This document shows, in pieces, positions 37,918-45,513 of a stretch of 64,000 nucleotides of DNA. This DNA is from Euryarchaeota archaeon UBA91 (GTDB taxonomy: Archaea; Thermoplasmatota; Poseidoniia; Poseidoniales; Poseidoniaceae), in contig DAMU01000040.1 in the NCBI GenBank assembly GCA_002499705.1, positions 1 to 64,000 on the forward strand. The letters run 5' to 3'. The notes below the pieces were generated by a model. It was not told the DNA's origin and did no database searches. It saw only the letters and a list, made by a program, of their open reading frames with translations. Both the position numbers and the translations under genes were made by a program. How positions within the stretch are numbered: the stretch's first letter is position 1; each line of letters starts with the position of its first letter.

Positions 37918-40158
37918 AGACGGCCAAATCAACCAGTCACCGGTTCGCTCCCCATGACTCCAAGCATGAATTTCATGCCCTCGTACACCATCATGCGATA
38001 CGAAAATCAGATGATGTTCAGTCAAGAGAAGTTCACCATAGGTGCCAGATGCTGAATTGTTATTCACTCCTGGCCAAGGGTCATAGGCCAAACTCGGTTG
38101 TTCACCGTCTTTGAGATGCCACAAGGATGAACCACTCTCAACTCCATCAACTTGACCCGAAGCCAAGACAAACAAGTGCTCTTGGTATGAGGCAAAACCG
38201 AGAATATTGGAACTTGCCATTCCTGCTCGCAAGTCCGTTTCGACGTATGTTCCACTCACAGTTCCATCAGTAGAGCAGATTTCATGAGCCACATTTGGAG
38301 CTACACAATCGAACCAAACGCGTTGTTGATGAACAATTCCGCCTGCCCAGTCACCGGGTGCTACAATGGATGTTGACATGATTTGGGTATTCCCTGAGGT
38401 GAGATTATGCGCCCACACTTGAGGGTCCACTCCAGAGGTAAGTGCATCAAAGACCAGAACATCTCCAATTTGATGAATTCCAAGATGTTCTGCGATATGC
38501 GTCGTCGGATTTCCAGTTCCTTGATGCAGTAAACTGGTCAACCAAGTGTGACCGCCTTGTTCAAGCAGTCGAACAAGTTGACGGCCATCTAAACCATCTG
38601 CTGCTACCACAATTCCGTTTTGAAGAATCAAAGGGCTGTTGGGTTGGCTTGCTCCGGTTGGATGAAGATCCCAACTTTCGAGACGTGCATCAATCGTGAG
38701 TAGATGGGGTTCAATGTTGTTCTCAGATTTTGCTGAAAACCATAAGTGGGTCGAGTTTGAGAAAAGCATTTCAGTGGCAAAAGTCGTCATTCCAAGCGTT
38801 TCATTTGCAAGACTTTGTTGTTGAATTTGGTTGAAGGACGGATGTTCAAACACGCTTTCAACGGTGTAACCATCGCTCCATAACAAGGCATCATCGCCTG
38901 ATTTCACCGCAACGCCTTGCGCCCAAATCACCGCTTTGGAAGAACTGCTTACTGATATTGAATCCCCTGAATCATCGACTGGTGATGTGCCGTTCACTGT
39001 TGCATCACTGACCCATAACTGTCGGCCATTGACACCATCATCAGCATCGAAAAAGACGCGTTCTCCGTATGGAGTTTGAACCGATGTTAGGCCAAGATAC
39101 AATCCGGGTAAGGCATCTCCAGTTGGGTTGATGTCAAGCAAGAGTTGAGTCGAAGCATCGGTGCCTTCACTGACCCAAAGTTCACATCCATCAATTCCAT
39201 TCACGCCTGCGCTCAACAAGCGCTGTTGTTCAATCATCCAAACCATTGCGTCGCAATTTGTGGTGAGTCCATTTGCAGTTCCTGATGCAAAATCAGAAAT
39301 TGGTCCGTAGAGAAGTGGAGAACTGCAAATTTGAATGCTGCTTCGCACTTCATCATCATGCAGTATGCCATCAAATTCAAGACCATCCCCCAATCCATCA
39401 TCAACTCCAAATCGAAGAATGATTCCTGAAATACAAACAGCAGGTGATGGTTGGTGTTGCTCGACCAATGCAGGGGCACCTTGAGTTCCTGTTTCACCTG
39501 GTGCACCGTTTAATCCGCTTTGACCGTTGGCGCCATTGCTACCGATCAGGCCGTCGCATACCGCGTCACTTGAGGCTCGCTCATTGACTTCAAGTTGATT
39601 ATTTTCATCCGCATCAATACCGCTGTGAATCAGAATTCCGCCGTTTACACAAGTGAGATTTCCAATGTCTAAATGCTCAATTTCTAACAAACTGGTAGGG
39701 AGTGAAGTTGTCAAACCAGGAGCGCCTTGAGGACCGGAAAGCCCTTCCTTTCCGTGGCATACTTTGGTTGATGAAGTCACTTCATCTTCATCGAGATATC
39801 CGTTGGAGTTGAGGTCGTTACCCAGGTAAATCTCAGCACCGCCTTCGGTACAGATTGAATCAGCAATGCGTCCTTCAGTGCGAACAAGCATTTCAGGGGC
39901 ATTTTCACCGGTGTTTCCTTTTTGCGCTGAAAGGGTATCAAGTTGAACATAGGAATACGTTGAGAGCATGAGTGCACAAACCAAGAGAATCGTTTGGAGC
40001 AAAGAAAGGAAAAATTTTCTCTTCGGTTGAGTCTTTTTATTCACTGTTTGTTGTTTAGTCGGTGGAATGTGCAGATTTGGCACATTCTTGCGGGTTTGGT
40101 TTCGTGCAGGTTCTCCTGCAATAGAAGCGTCGACATCCATTCTTGGCGGGTTTGACAT
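37909..40158 (-). CDS. Membrane-anchored surface protein with DUF7151-like, collagen-like and propeller-like parts
   Basis: 749 residues from ATG 40158 (MSNPPRMDVD); a TTG at 40188 is the alternative. A basic N-terminal cytoplasmic segment of about 50 residues precedes one TM helix (LLQTILLVCALMLSTYSYV), so the topology is type II. Outside there are three Cys-containing DUF7151-like modules (CVNGGILIHSGIDADENN and relatives) alternating with short collagen-like Gly-x-y runs (GLSGPQGAPG, GLNGAPGETGTQGAPA). A large domain with ELWVSEGTDAST-type repeats follows, as in bacterial 'ELWKSDGT' propellers. Likely a surface binding protein of unknown ligand; such modules are more usual in bacteria, so transfer is possible. 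Confidence 0.82.
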   Translation of the reverse strand: MSNPPRMDVDASIAGEPARNQTRKNVPNLHIPPTKQQTVNKKTQPKRKFFLSLLQTILLVCALMLSTYSYVQLDTLSAQKGNTGENAPEMLVRTEGRIADSICTEGGAEIYLGNDLNSNGYLDEDEVTSSTKVCHGKEGLSGPQGAPGLTTSLPTSLLEIEHLDIGNLTCVNGGILIHSGIDADENNQLEVNERASSDAVCDGLIGSNGANGQSGLNGAPGETGTQGAPALVEQHQPSPAVCISGIILRFGVDDGLGDGLEFDGILHDDEVRSSIQICSSPLLYGPISDFASGTANGLTTNCDAMVWMIEQQRLLSAGVNGIDGCELWVSEGTDASTQLLLDINPTGDALPGLYLGLTSVQTPYGERVFFDADDGVNGRQLWVSDATVNGTSPVDDSGDSISVSSSSKAVIWAQGVAVKSGDDALLWSDGYTVESVFEHPSFNQIQQQSLANETLGMTTFATEMLFSNSTHLWFSAKSENNIEPHLLTIDARLESWDLHPTGASQPNSPLILQNGIVVAADGLDGRQLVRLLEQGGHTWLTSLLHQGTGNPTTHIAEHLGIHQIGDVLVFDALTSGVDPQVWAHNLTSGNTQIMSTSIVAPGDWAGGIVHQQRVWFDCVAPNVAHEICSTDGTVSGTYVETDLRAGMASSNILGFASYQEHLFVLASGQVDGVESGSSLWHLKDGEQPSLAYDPWPGVNNNSASGTYGELLLTEHHLIFVSHDGVRGHEIHAWSHGERTGDWLIWPSSA

Positions 40159-40281
40159 GATTCGTGTTAAATTCGTCAACGCTATCAAAGCCTTCGGTTC
40201 AAGTCCTCTTCATCATAATCTCAAACTTTCATGTTTTATTCAAGGGGTGACTTCAAGGGTGTTCACCGATTGCAGTTGAAT

Positions 40282-42051
40282 ATGGACCTGCCTGAGCGCC
40301 TCTCATCTCAATTGGCAGGCGAGGAAGGCCCAACGCGACAAAAAGCGGCTCGTTTAGTCGTTGATTTAGCGGTCACAGCAGGAGCTCAAGGCTTTGTCAA
40401 TGTTGACCATGCTCACGTTTCGGGCGTTTCAGTCATCACTGGAGGGCACGGTTTGCGTCGTTTTCTTTCGGATTTGTCAAGTTCAGGTGATGGAAAAGTA
40501 TCCATTCCAACCACGCTCAATTCCGCTGGATGCGACAAAGAGAAAATGGAGGAAATGGATATCGACTGGCCAGATTTTCTTGAACAACAATTTGAGATTG
40601 TCGAAGCCTATTCAGAACTTGGAATACAAGCAACACTCTCATGCACGCCTTATGATCGAGGTGTTGATGATGAAAGTGGAATCGCTTCTTGGGCAGAATC
40701 CAATGCAGTCTGTTTCTCAAATACGTGGACTTCTCTGATTACGAATCGCGAATCTGGTCTTTCCGCATTGGCAACTGCGCTCACTGGTTTTGCTCCTCGG
40801 TGGGGTCTTCATCTTGAAGAAAATCGTCAACCGAATATCCATGTTCGAGTTGACTGTGAGCTTCATACGCTTTCAGATTGGTCGGTATTAGGTGACTGGA
40901 TAGGAAAACAGGTTCGGCCGGATTGGAATGTTCCATGGGGGCCAATGCCGTTCATTCAGGGGCTTCCCAAGAAAGCGAGTTTTGCTCGTAAAAAAGCACT
41001 CACTGCGGCAGCAGCGAATTATGGAACGCCAATGTTGTGGGCTGAAGGCCTCTCTGCCGACCCGCCTTTAGCACGGGATGGAGATGTTTGGCGTGCTCCT
41101 GAGGCTGGATGGCAGGGTGAGTTGGTTTTCACTGAACAAGATTTGAATGCTCGATATGCGGATTTAGCACCGCAGGGTCAAGTTGATTTAGTGGTCATTG
41201 GATGTCCTCAAGCGAGTTTAGAAGAGATTCGTATTACTGCAGCAGCAGTTCGTTCACATGCTGAGATGGGTGCTAAAATTCCCGACCAAAGGTTGTGGGT
41301 TTTCACCAGTGGAGAAAATTACCAACTTGCGGTGGCCGATGGTAGCGTAGAAATGCTGGAACAGGCTGGTGCCGTATTGCTACAGGATACTTGTCCTGAA
41401 GTAACACCATACAATCGCAATCATTACAACCACTTGTTGACAAATTCCCTCAAGGCTGAACACTATTTGACAAGTGGACTCAATCGGCTTCCAACCAGTG
41501 TAATGCCAATTGTCGACTGCGTTGCCCACGCTTTTGACCCAATGTTATCAGAAGGTCCCCGTCCGGTTCTCAGTGCTAAAGCACAACCTCAGCACGCGAG
41601 CGCAAAATCTCATCATACTACAGATGTAACATTGAAAGGGGCTCCACTCCAAAGTCAAGGTGATTTTTGCATTACAGGTCCTGCTATGGTTACTGATGTG
41701 CCCATCACCTATCTAGGCTATGTGAACCGTGATTCTGGCGTGATTGAAGAAACTGGCCACCCACTTGACGGCAGGGCAATTGAAAATTCAATTCTCATCT
41801 ATCCCAAAGGCTCAGGGTCAACGGTTGCGCCCTTTGTTTTGATGGGTTTGCTCTATACTGAAAAAGGCCCGAAAGCAATTGTTAATCGTGATGTTTGTCC
41901 ACTTACTTTGCCTGCATGCTCGCTGTTAGGCCTTCCTTACGGTCATGGATTTGACCAAGATCCTTGCATGGCAATTAACGACGGTGACCTTGTTGAACTC
42001 AAATCGGAAAGCGGAGTCGTATCTCTTACGGTTCTTGAACGAGTGAAATGA
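40282..42051 (+). CDS. Phosphomevalonate dehydratase, fused large and small subunits (aconitase X)
   Basis: 589 residues from ATG 40282 (MDLPERLSSQ); an ATG at 40231 would add 17 atypical residues. Residues 1-430 match the AcnX catalytic subunit (DUF521): HAHVSGVSVITGG, TLNSAGCDKEKMEE, TCTPY-type Cys (SCTPYDRG), QDTCPEVTPYNRN. Residues about 450-589 match the small subunit (DUF126): GPAMVTDVPITYLG, HPLDGRAI, active-site PKGSGSTVAPFVL, AIVNRDVCPL. In archaea AcnX dehydrates mevalonate 5-phosphate to trans-anhydromevalonate 5-phosphate. Two separate genes are usual, so this is a natural fusion. It complements the mevalonate kinase at 7804-9003 and supports the archaeal mevalonate route. The epimerase gene follows with a 9-bp gap. 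Confidence 0.9.
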   Translation: MDLPERLSSQLAGEEGPTRQKAARLVVDLAVTAGAQGFVNVDHAHVSGVSVITGGHGLRRFLSDLSSSGDGKVSIPTTLNSAGCDKEKMEEMDIDWPDFLEQQFEIVEAYSELGIQATLSCTPYDRGVDDESGIASWAESNAVCFSNTWTSLITNRESGLSALATALTGFAPRWGLHLEENRQPNIHVRVDCELHTLSDWSVLGDWIGKQVRPDWNVPWGPMPFIQGLPKKASFARKKALTAAAANYGTPMLWAEGLSADPPLARDGDVWRAPEAGWQGELVFTEQDLNARYADLAPQGQVDLVVIGCPQASLEEIRITAAAVRSHAEMGAKIPDQRLWVFTSGENYQLAVADGSVEMLEQAGAVLLQDTCPEVTPYNRNHYNHLLTNSLKAEHYLTSGLNRLPTSVMPIVDCVAHAFDPMLSEGPRPVLSAKAQPQHASAKSHHTTDVTLKGAPLQSQGDFCITGPAMVTDVPITYLGYVNRDSGVIEETGHPLDGRAIENSILIYPKGSGSTVAPFVLMGLLYTEKGPKAIVNRDVCPLTLPACSLLGLPYGHGFDQDPCMAINDGDLVELKSESGVVSLTVLERVK

Positions 42052-42060
42052 GGTGCTGAT

Positions 42061-43062
42061 ATGTCGGGGTTGAAAATTCTCGTAACCGGCGGTGCAGGTT
42101 TCATTGGCTCTTCATTGTGCGAGCGTTTAATCAGTCAAGGTCATTCAGTTTTAGCGTATGATTCACTTTTCAGGGGCAATAAATCAAACCTCTCTGCGTT
42201 AGCAGGGAATCAACGATTTCAATTCATGCAAGGAGATGTTCGTGATGTTGAGCGCCTCGATGAAGCGATTGAATGCTTAGACGGTGTTGATTTGATTTAT
42301 CATCTTGCAGCAGTTAACGGTACCAAATGGTTTCATGATGCAGCTCATTCTGTAATTGATGTCAATATCAACGGTACGCTTCGAACATTGGAACTGGCAA
42401 TGGCACATGATGCGCGTTATGTGCTTGCTTCCTCTCCCGAAGCCTTTGGTGAGGCACTTCAACAGCCGATTCAAAACGGCAATGAGATGACGTTTACTGA
42501 CCCTTCAATGCATCAACGTCATTCGTATGGAGCCAGTAAATACCTTGATGAAATAGCCTGTCAACATGCAGCCCGTGAAGGTCTTGATGTCCGTATTGTT
42601 CGACCATTTAACGCCTATGGCCCTCGACTTCTCGGTGATGAATACGGGCAGGTAGTGGCCATGTTTTTCCAAGCCATCCTCTCTCGAGAACCATTACAGT
42701 TGCACAACGGTGGCCAACAGACTCGTTCTTTTACCTGGATAGAGGACATTGTTGACGGCTTTATGCTCACTGGCCTACAAGAAAAAGGCCTACAAGGTGA
42801 ATCACTTTCAGGATGTGCTTTGAATATTGGTTCTACAGAAGAAGTGACGATACAACATTTACAAGAACGTATTTTTTCTTTAGTCTCTCATGATGAGACT
42901 TGGGGTAAAGACTTGCCTCAAATCGAGGATTCGCAGGGGTATCATGGTGATGCTTTACGAAGACTTCCAGATTGCAGCCAAGCGATTACACTGCTTGGGT
43001 GGAGTGCACCAACTTCTTTGGAACAGGGGCTTCACTTGATGTGGTCATCCTTACGATCTTAG
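42061..43062 (+). CDS. NAD-dependent sugar-nucleotide epimerase/dehydratase
   Basis: 333-residue extended SDR with N-terminal VTGGAGFIGSSLCERL, the YHLAAVNG loop, and catalytic YGASK. RPFNAYGPRL and the C-terminal pattern (NIGSTEEVTIQHL) are typical of UDP-glucose 4-epimerase / dTDP-glucose dehydratase relatives. It probably modifies a nucleotide sugar for cell-surface glycans or glycolipids. GAGGTG lies 5 nt before the ATG. It is coupled to the phosphomevalonate dehydratase gene. It converges on the next gene with a 4-bp overlap of stop codons. Confidence 0.9.
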   Translation: MSGLKILVTGGAGFIGSSLCERLISQGHSVLAYDSLFRGNKSNLSALAGNQRFQFMQGDVRDVERLDEAIECLDGVDLIYHLAAVNGTKWFHDAAHSVIDVNINGTLRTLELAMAHDARYVLASSPEAFGEALQQPIQNGNEMTFTDPSMHQRHSYGASKYLDEIACQHAAREGLDVRIVRPFNAYGPRLLGDEYGQVVAMFFQAILSREPLQLHNGGQQTRSFTWIEDIVDGFMLTGLQEKGLQGESLSGCALNIGSTEEVTIQHLQERIFSLVSHDETWGKDLPQIEDSQGYHGDALRRLPDCSQAITLLGWSAPTSLEQGLHLMWSSLRS

Positions 43063-43871
43063 ATTTTTGAACCGTAGTGCTTGAGGACTTTTTGCCCCCA
43101 AGAAGATGGAGAGGGTGTTAGTCGGTCGTGTCCATGCTGACACAAAATGTCCAATCCTTCAGGAGGAATCTCCTGTTCGGTGGTCCACAAGCCAGTCACA
43201 CGTAAGACTGCAAGACGTGCTACAGCATCGGGAAGTTCACGGTCTTCAAGATACTCAACCTCAATTGCAGCAACTGCTTCGTTAACGAGCAAAGGCTCCA
43301 ATTCATGAGGGGTGAATCCCGCGTAATTCCACTCACTTTCTTCTTTCGGAAGAGGGCTTGCGGTCTCATCAATGGCATCCACCATCGAAGCGTTACTCGG
43401 CATAAGGTGAAGAATTGCCTTTTTTGTCGAACGAAGGTTCAGCAGCGTATCCCTATACCTTCCTTCTCGATTACAACTGAATGAAGCAATAAGCAGAGGT
43501 GGTCCAGTTGATACAGCCATCACAGATGTGTAGGGTGCAAGATTCTTGTTTCCGTGTTCGTCTTGGGTAGATGCGATAATAAGTGGACGTGGGGACAAAA
43601 GTCCTGAAAGCCATCCTGCACGCTGAGCATGCTCTATTTCGTTCACATCCATCCGCTTTGCATCCACCATATTGGTAGTAGGAAGCGGGGTAAACCAGTG
43701 GTCAAGTGTGCCGTTTTTAATCTCCTCAATGGCATGGTCGTTGAATTCAATGTATGATTTCCATGAATCCGTTTGTTGTTCTTCACCACGTTCTCTTTTT
43801 CGAGCAATCGACGCTTCAGCATAGGAATTACATCGTTTGAGGTATTCCAAAACAACTGCTTTTCGATCCAT
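43059..43871 (-). CDS. Flavin-reductase-like (FMN-binding split-barrel) protein
   Basis: 270 residues. The central split-barrel domain (about 90-235) has LSPRPLIIASTQDEHGNKNLAPYTSV and GPPLLIASFS, the signature of the flavin reductase/DIM6-NTAB family. A helical N-terminal extension of about 85 residues precedes it. Members bind FMN and reduce flavins or act as small oxidoreductases. The start ATG 43871 is preceded by GAGGTGAA. It is the last gene of a three-gene minus-strand unit with the acyltransferase and peroxiredoxin. Confidence 0.85.
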   Translation of the reverse strand: MDRKAVVLEYLKRCNSYAEASIARKRERGEEQQTDSWKSYIEFNDHAIEEIKNGTLDHWFTPLPTTNMVDAKRMDVNEIEHAQRAGWLSGLLSPRPLIIASTQDEHGNKNLAPYTSVMAVSTGPPLLIASFSCNREGRYRDTLLNLRSTKKAILHLMPSNASMVDAIDETASPLPKEESEWNYAGFTPHELEPLLVNEAVAAIEVEYLEDRELPDAVARLAVLRVTGLWTTEQEIPPEGLDILCQHGHDRLTPSPSSWGQKVLKHYGSKI

Positions 43872-43880
43872 TTATTCACC

Positions 43881-44399
43881 TCAGTCTTCCCTTGCTGATT
43901 GACTCTTGAGTTGGAGTTGTTTTTCATCATATGTATGCCGCTTCATCAAATAAACAGCGGGGTTTCCAGCCCAAACCTCCTTCTCAGGTAAGTCTCGCGT
44001 TAAGGTAGAACCTGCGCCAAGAACAGCTCCTTTACCAATCGAACATCCCGCATTTACTGTAGCGCCACCACCAATGACAGCTCCTTTGTAGATTCGAACG
44101 GGTTGCCATTGTTCAGGATTGCCTGATGGTGGATATTTGTCATTGAGCAACGTAGCATTTGGTCCGATGAATACATTTTGTTCAAGAGTGCACCCATCAG
44201 CAATGTAGGCGCCTCCTTGAATCCGGCATTTGTTTCCAATCGATACATTGCGGCCTACATGCGCTAAGGAACCAATCGAACACTGATTCCCGATTTGCGT
44301 GCCTTTACCGATGTGGCACGGGCTCCAAGCAATACTGCCTTTGCCAAGGTCAACTGGTCGGCCATGTAGCGGGGAATTCTCGTTCATTTGATCCCTCAT
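43881..44399 (-). CDS. Left-handed beta-helix (hexapeptide) acyltransferase, WbpD-like
   Basis: 172 residues made of hexapeptide repeats (IGKGTQ IGNQCS IGSLAH VGRNVS IGNKCR), forming a left-handed beta-helix. It ends in GAVLGAGSTLTRDLPEKEVWAGNPA, the usual closing motif of acetyltransferases. The middle loop (FIGPNATLLNDKYPP) resembles WbpD/WlbB-type amino-sugar N-acetyltransferases. It is likely to acetylate a nucleotide-linked amino sugar for surface glycans, consistent with the nearby epimerase. Its start overlaps the peroxiredoxin stop by ATGA. Confidence 0.88.
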   Translation of the reverse strand: MRDQMNENSPLHGRPVDLGKGSIAWSPCHIGKGTQIGNQCSIGSLAHVGRNVSIGNKCRIQGGAYIADGCTLEQNVFIGPNATLLNDKYPPSGNPEQWQPVRIYKGAVIGGGATVNAGCSIGKGAVLGAGSTLTRDLPEKEVWAGNPAVYLMKRHTYDEKQLQLKSQSARED

Positions 44400-44881
44400 T
44401 CACCGAGACCGAGTTCACGAAGAAGCATACCAACGTGTCCTTTTGCCTTGACGTTGTATCTCAGCCAAGAGAATGTTCCATCCGGCCCGATTACAAAAGT
44501 AGAGCGAGAACAGCCCATGTATTCTCGACCGTAATTCTTCTTGAGGCGCCATGTACCGTATGCTTCATGGAGCGCACCTTCGGTGTCCATCAAAAGAGGG
44601 AAATTGAGGGATTGACGGCCAATGAATTTTTCATGTGAGCCCTCTGAATCCTTTGAGACGCCAAGTACAACATATCCGTGAGAGGCTAATTGCGCCATGT
44701 TATCTCGAAAATCACACGCTTGAGTTGTGCACCCAGGTGTGGAATCTCGAGGGTAAAAATACAAAATTACCTTTTGACCTGCTGCGGAATACGCAGACAA
44801 ATCATGCATTTCACCGTTTGAATCAACGCAATTGAACTGCGGAGCGATTTGGCCTATCTCGTGTGTTTTTGGTTCGTTCAT
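44396..44881 (-). CDS. bcp: Thiol peroxidase, Bcp/PrxQ type
   Basis: 161 residues with the PrxQ signature YFYPRDSTPGCTTQACDFRD. Peroxidatic Cys51 and resolving Cys56 are separated by four residues as in Bcp. It reduces hydrogen peroxide and organic peroxides using thioredoxin, which is also encoded in this window. First gene of the minus-strand unit, translationally coupled to the acyltransferase (ATGA). Confidence 0.95.
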   Translation of the reverse strand: MNEPKTHEIGQIAPQFNCVDSNGEMHDLSAYSAAGQKVILYFYPRDSTPGCTTQACDFRDNMAQLASHGYVVLGVSKDSEGSHEKFIGRQSLNFPLLMDTEGALHEAYGTWRLKKNYGREYMGCSRSTFVIGPDGTFSWLRYNVKAKGHVGMLLRELGLGE

Positions 44882-45081
44882 GCTGTTGCCACAGGCGCGT
44901 AGGACATGAATTATTGCATTTGGCCACTTTCGGATGTTAAAGCCCTTTTTTCAGCGCAAATACTGGGCATTTATGTCGCTGTAATGGCTGTTTATGCAAT
45001 ATGGTTTGAAACTCTTGCATTTCGGGTCAATCATTGTGTGAGAACCGGTTCTTTCAATAACCGGCGAGTGTTAAGAGGTCT
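44882..45081 (+). promoter_or_regulatory. Intergenic region before the archaellum locus
   Basis: A 200-bp divergent intergenic region between bcp and the archaellum locus. It holds an AT-rich TATA-like stretch (TTTATGCAATATGG, about 44991-45004) and the palindrome at 45041. A weak 106-codon ORF (44906-45226) starts here, but its second half lies inside the 143-aa ORF and I do not call it. No RNA gene seen. Confidence 0.4.
45041..45052. promoter_or_regulatory. 12-bp perfect palindrome, possible operator
   Basis: AGAACCGGTTCT is a perfect inverted repeat about 30 bp before the first ORF of the archaellum locus and 40-50 bp after a TATA-like stretch. The position suits binding of a dimeric regulator, but a chance palindrome cannot be excluded. 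Confidence 0.35.
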
Positions 45082-45513
45082 ATGGTGGCTAAGCGTATGT
45101 CTCGACGTTGTCGCCGGTATTCGAAAAAGATTCTACGCGCAAACACCAAGTTTGATCTTCAAACCATTGCAAGTACTATCCAAAGCGAACTCGATAAGCG
45201 TAATTTGTCTTATGACGAGGCTTTGACACTCGGCAACATCATTCAAAGTCGTGCAGACCAATTGCCCGGAGACGCAATCGTCTATGCTGTATCAGACCGA
45301 GACGCATACCGTCGAACACTCGAACTCTACTTGCGCGACTCTCTACTGACTCAGACTGAGCAACTTCTTCTCTGGGATGAACGTCGTCGTCTCGGCATTT
45401 CCGATGTTGAACACGAGCGATTACTCGAGCAACTTCTCCTCCAGTGGCGCAAACAAGGCAAGAAAGTTACAATCGCCAATTTTGAAAGACCAGGAAGTGG
45501 TACATCTGCGTAA
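45082..45513 (+). CDS. Small helical protein at head of archaellum locus, unknown
   Basis: 143 residues from ATG 45082 with AAGAGGT just upstream; ATG 45097 is an alternative. It has a very basic N-terminus (KRMSRRCRRYSKKILRAN), then helical, Leu/Glu/Arg-rich sequence (YDEALTLGNIIQSRADQL, DSLLTQTEQLLLWDERRRL) and no membrane segment. It resembles no family I know. Its 3' end overlaps the likely start of the next gene by 17 bp, which argues for a real, coupled gene. Charge and size could suit a nucleic-acid-binding or structural adaptor role, but this is not shown. Confidence 0.6.
   Translation: MVAKRMSRRCRRYSKKILRANTKFDLQTIASTIQSELDKRNLSYDEALTLGNIIQSRADQLPGDAIVYAVSDRDAYRRTLELYLRDSLLTQTEQLLLWDERRRLGISDVEHERLLEQLLLQWRKQGKKVTIANFERPGSGTSA

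Noticed and set aside
44906..45226. 106-codon ORF with a hydrophobic stretch before the archaellum locus
   Set aside because: Its second half overlaps the better supported 143-aa ORF in another frame, there is no ribosome site, and only one short hydrophobic run argues for it.
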